This document shows, piece after piece, positions 5,801 to 6,457 of a stretch of DNA of 6,457 nucleotides. The DNA comes from an uncultured Ignavibacteriota bacterium. Its GTDB lineage: Bacteria; Bacteroidota; Ignavibacteria; Tepidaquicellales; Tepidaquicellaceae. Under the pieces are notes generated by a model. That model made no database searches and had not been told where the DNA came from. It was given only the letters and a program-made list of their open reading frames with translations. Every line of letters starts with the position of its first letter. Positions within the stretch are counted from its first letter, which is position 1. The position numbers were made by a program, and so were the translations under genes. Location of the stretch: positions 1 to 6,457 of the forward strand of contig CALGOI010000292.1 in the NCBI GenBank assembly GCA_937959065.1, given 5' to 3'.

Positions 5801-6163
5801 ATGAGCGAGTATTCCACTGATCAATTAGTTGATATTGATGTCATAAATGGACTAAAAGAACTCGGAGATGGAGATGATGGTTCTTTTTTTGAAGAAATTG
5901 TTAATTTATACGAAGATCAGGCACAGGAACTTATTAATGCAATTTCCAAACTATATTCTTCCGGTGAATACTTGGAAATGGGGAAAACAGCTCATACATT
6001 AAAAGGAGCAAGCCTGAATGTTGGTGCTAAATTGTTTGCTGATTTATGCAAAAAAATTGAAATGGCCGGTAAAAACAATGATTTAAATGGAGTTTTTAAA
6101 GATATTGAGGATTTATCTAAAATTAATGAAATTACATTAATCGAGCTGAAAAAACACTATTAA
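5801..6163 (+). CDS. Stand-alone histidine phosphotransfer (HPt) domain protein
   Basis: This 120-residue soluble protein consists essentially of one HPt domain, the four-helix module that passes phosphoryl groups between receiver domains in multistep phosphorelays. The hallmark motif TAHTLKGASLNVGA spans 63-76, and H65 is the expected phosphorylated histidine. Flanking helices FFEEIVNLYEDQAQELINAI (29-48) and KLFADLCKKIEMAG (77-90) match the usual HPt pattern before and after the active helix. There is no kinase, receiver or membrane segment. The start MSEYSTDQLVDIDV gives a normal HPt length, and there is no Shine-Dalgarno. It begins 21 bases after a strong terminator, so its own promoter would have to overlap that hairpin or it relies on read-through. 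The nearest phosphorelay gene here is the NtrC-type regulator at 3107-4495, two genes upstream. HPt partners are normally hybrid kinases and receivers, so a direct link is only possible, not shown. Confidence 0.92.
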   Translation: MSEYSTDQLVDIDVINGLKELGDGDDGSFFEEIVNLYEDQAQELINAISKLYSSGEYLEMGKTAHTLKGASLNVGAKLFADLCKKIEMAGKNNDLNGVFKDIEDLSKINEITLIELKKHY

Positions 6164-6184
6164 TTTCGTTTTAGGCATAATATT

Positions 6185-6193
6185 TGCTATAAT
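6185..6193 (+). promoter_or_regulatory. Putative extended -10 promoter of the right-edge gene
   Basis: TGCTATAAT is a perfect extended -10 element (TG-n-TATAAT, hexamer 6188-6193), located 22 bases after the HPt stop codon. The -35 position (about 6165-6170, TTCGTT) is poor, as is common for extended -10 promoters. It predicts a start near 6200 and a leader of about 36 bases before the TTG at 6236. A 6-bp hairpin, TGCTCT (6200-6205) with AGAGCA (6218-6223), would then sit at the mRNA 5' end. Confidence 0.4.
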
Positions 6194-6235
6194 TATTGAT
6201 GCTCTGATGAAAATTAAAGAGCAGGGTTGATTCTA

Positions 6236-6457
6236 TTGGACAACAGTAATCTTGATAATATAAAGAAAACTTTCGGGATTGGAAGCGAAGAGGAGTTTAA
6301 TGAAGCCCTTTCTTGGCTTACTCATGTTTCTACATATATGAAAATTCCTGAGAATGTTGATAAACTTTTGAAAGGATTGAAAACTCATTTCAAAGAATCT
6401 TCTCAATCAGGAAAACCCGTACAATATGAAAGTAAAGACTATATCTTAAAAAACCTT
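6236..6457 (+). CDS. Unrecognised protein, N-terminal part, runs off the right edge
   Basis: An open frame continues without a stop from 6218 to the window end. The preferred start is TTG at 6236, because the purine-rich GCAGGG at 6221-6226 sits nine bases upstream as a plausible ribosome binding site. No in-frame ATG occurs before codon 35 (Met of STYMKIPE), and a TTG at 6227 is too close to the binding site. The 74 visible residues begin MDNSNLDNIKKTFGIGSEEE and contain WLTHVSTYMKIPENVDKLLK (27-46) and SGKPVQYESKDYILKNL (58-74). The composition is hydrophilic and probably helical, with no signal peptide, membrane span or motif I can name. It could be the N-terminus of a signalling protein given the HPt neighbour, but nothing in the sequence proves that. 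Confidence 0.6.
   Translation, partial: MDNSNLDNIKKTFGIGSEEEFNEALSWLTHVSTYMKIPENVDKLLKGLKTHFKESSQSGKPVQYESKDYILKNL

Overview
The window is AT-rich bacterial DNA with every gene on the + strand. It most likely comes from the Fibrobacteres-Chlorobi-Bacteroidetes (FCB) group, perhaps an Ignavibacteria-like lineage. Three things support this: two secreted proteins carry a C-terminal type IX secretion (T9SS) sorting domain with the NYPNPFNP motif, most start codons lack a Shine-Dalgarno sequence, and the genes have an AT-rich codon style. The lineage is inferred, since no rRNA or other phylogenetic marker is present.

Layout. (1) 72-1475 and 1553-2950 are a tandem pair of paralogous secreted proteins of the 'choice-of-anchor B' / LVIVD-repeat type. 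Each has a signal peptide, a beta-propeller-like body and a T9SS sorting tail, and each is followed by its own G-stem hairpin terminator. (2) 2951-3106 is a regulatory intergenic region with a terminator, an 8-bp inverted repeat and a TATAAT box. It precedes an NtrC-type sigma-54-dependent response regulator at 3107-4495. (3) 4570-5715 is a 4-hydroxyphenylpyruvate dioxygenase (HPPD) locus, broken in the sequence as given. Two in-frame TAA codons, ten codons apart, split it into 4570-5214 and 5254-5715, and the three iron ligands are divided between the halves. An intrinsic terminator follows. (4) 5801-6163 encodes a stand-alone histidine phosphotransfer (HPt) protein. (5) From about 6236 an unrecognised gene with a TTG start runs off the right edge.

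How the genes relate. The window does not look like one operon: terminators or promoter-like elements separate most units. The response regulator and the HPt protein are both phosphorelay parts, and no histidine kinase is visible. HPPD belongs to tyrosine/phenylalanine catabolism (4-hydroxyphenylpyruvate to homogentisate), and no partner enzyme is visible. The two exported proteins would be handled by Sec and then T9SS, whose machinery is elsewhere.

I found no clearly new multi-gene system. The points most worth checking are the damaged patch at 5195-5272 inside HPPD and the repeat-bearing control region in front of the response regulator. No stretch over 300 bases lacks a gene, and I saw no tRNA, rRNA, CRISPR array or insertion sequence.
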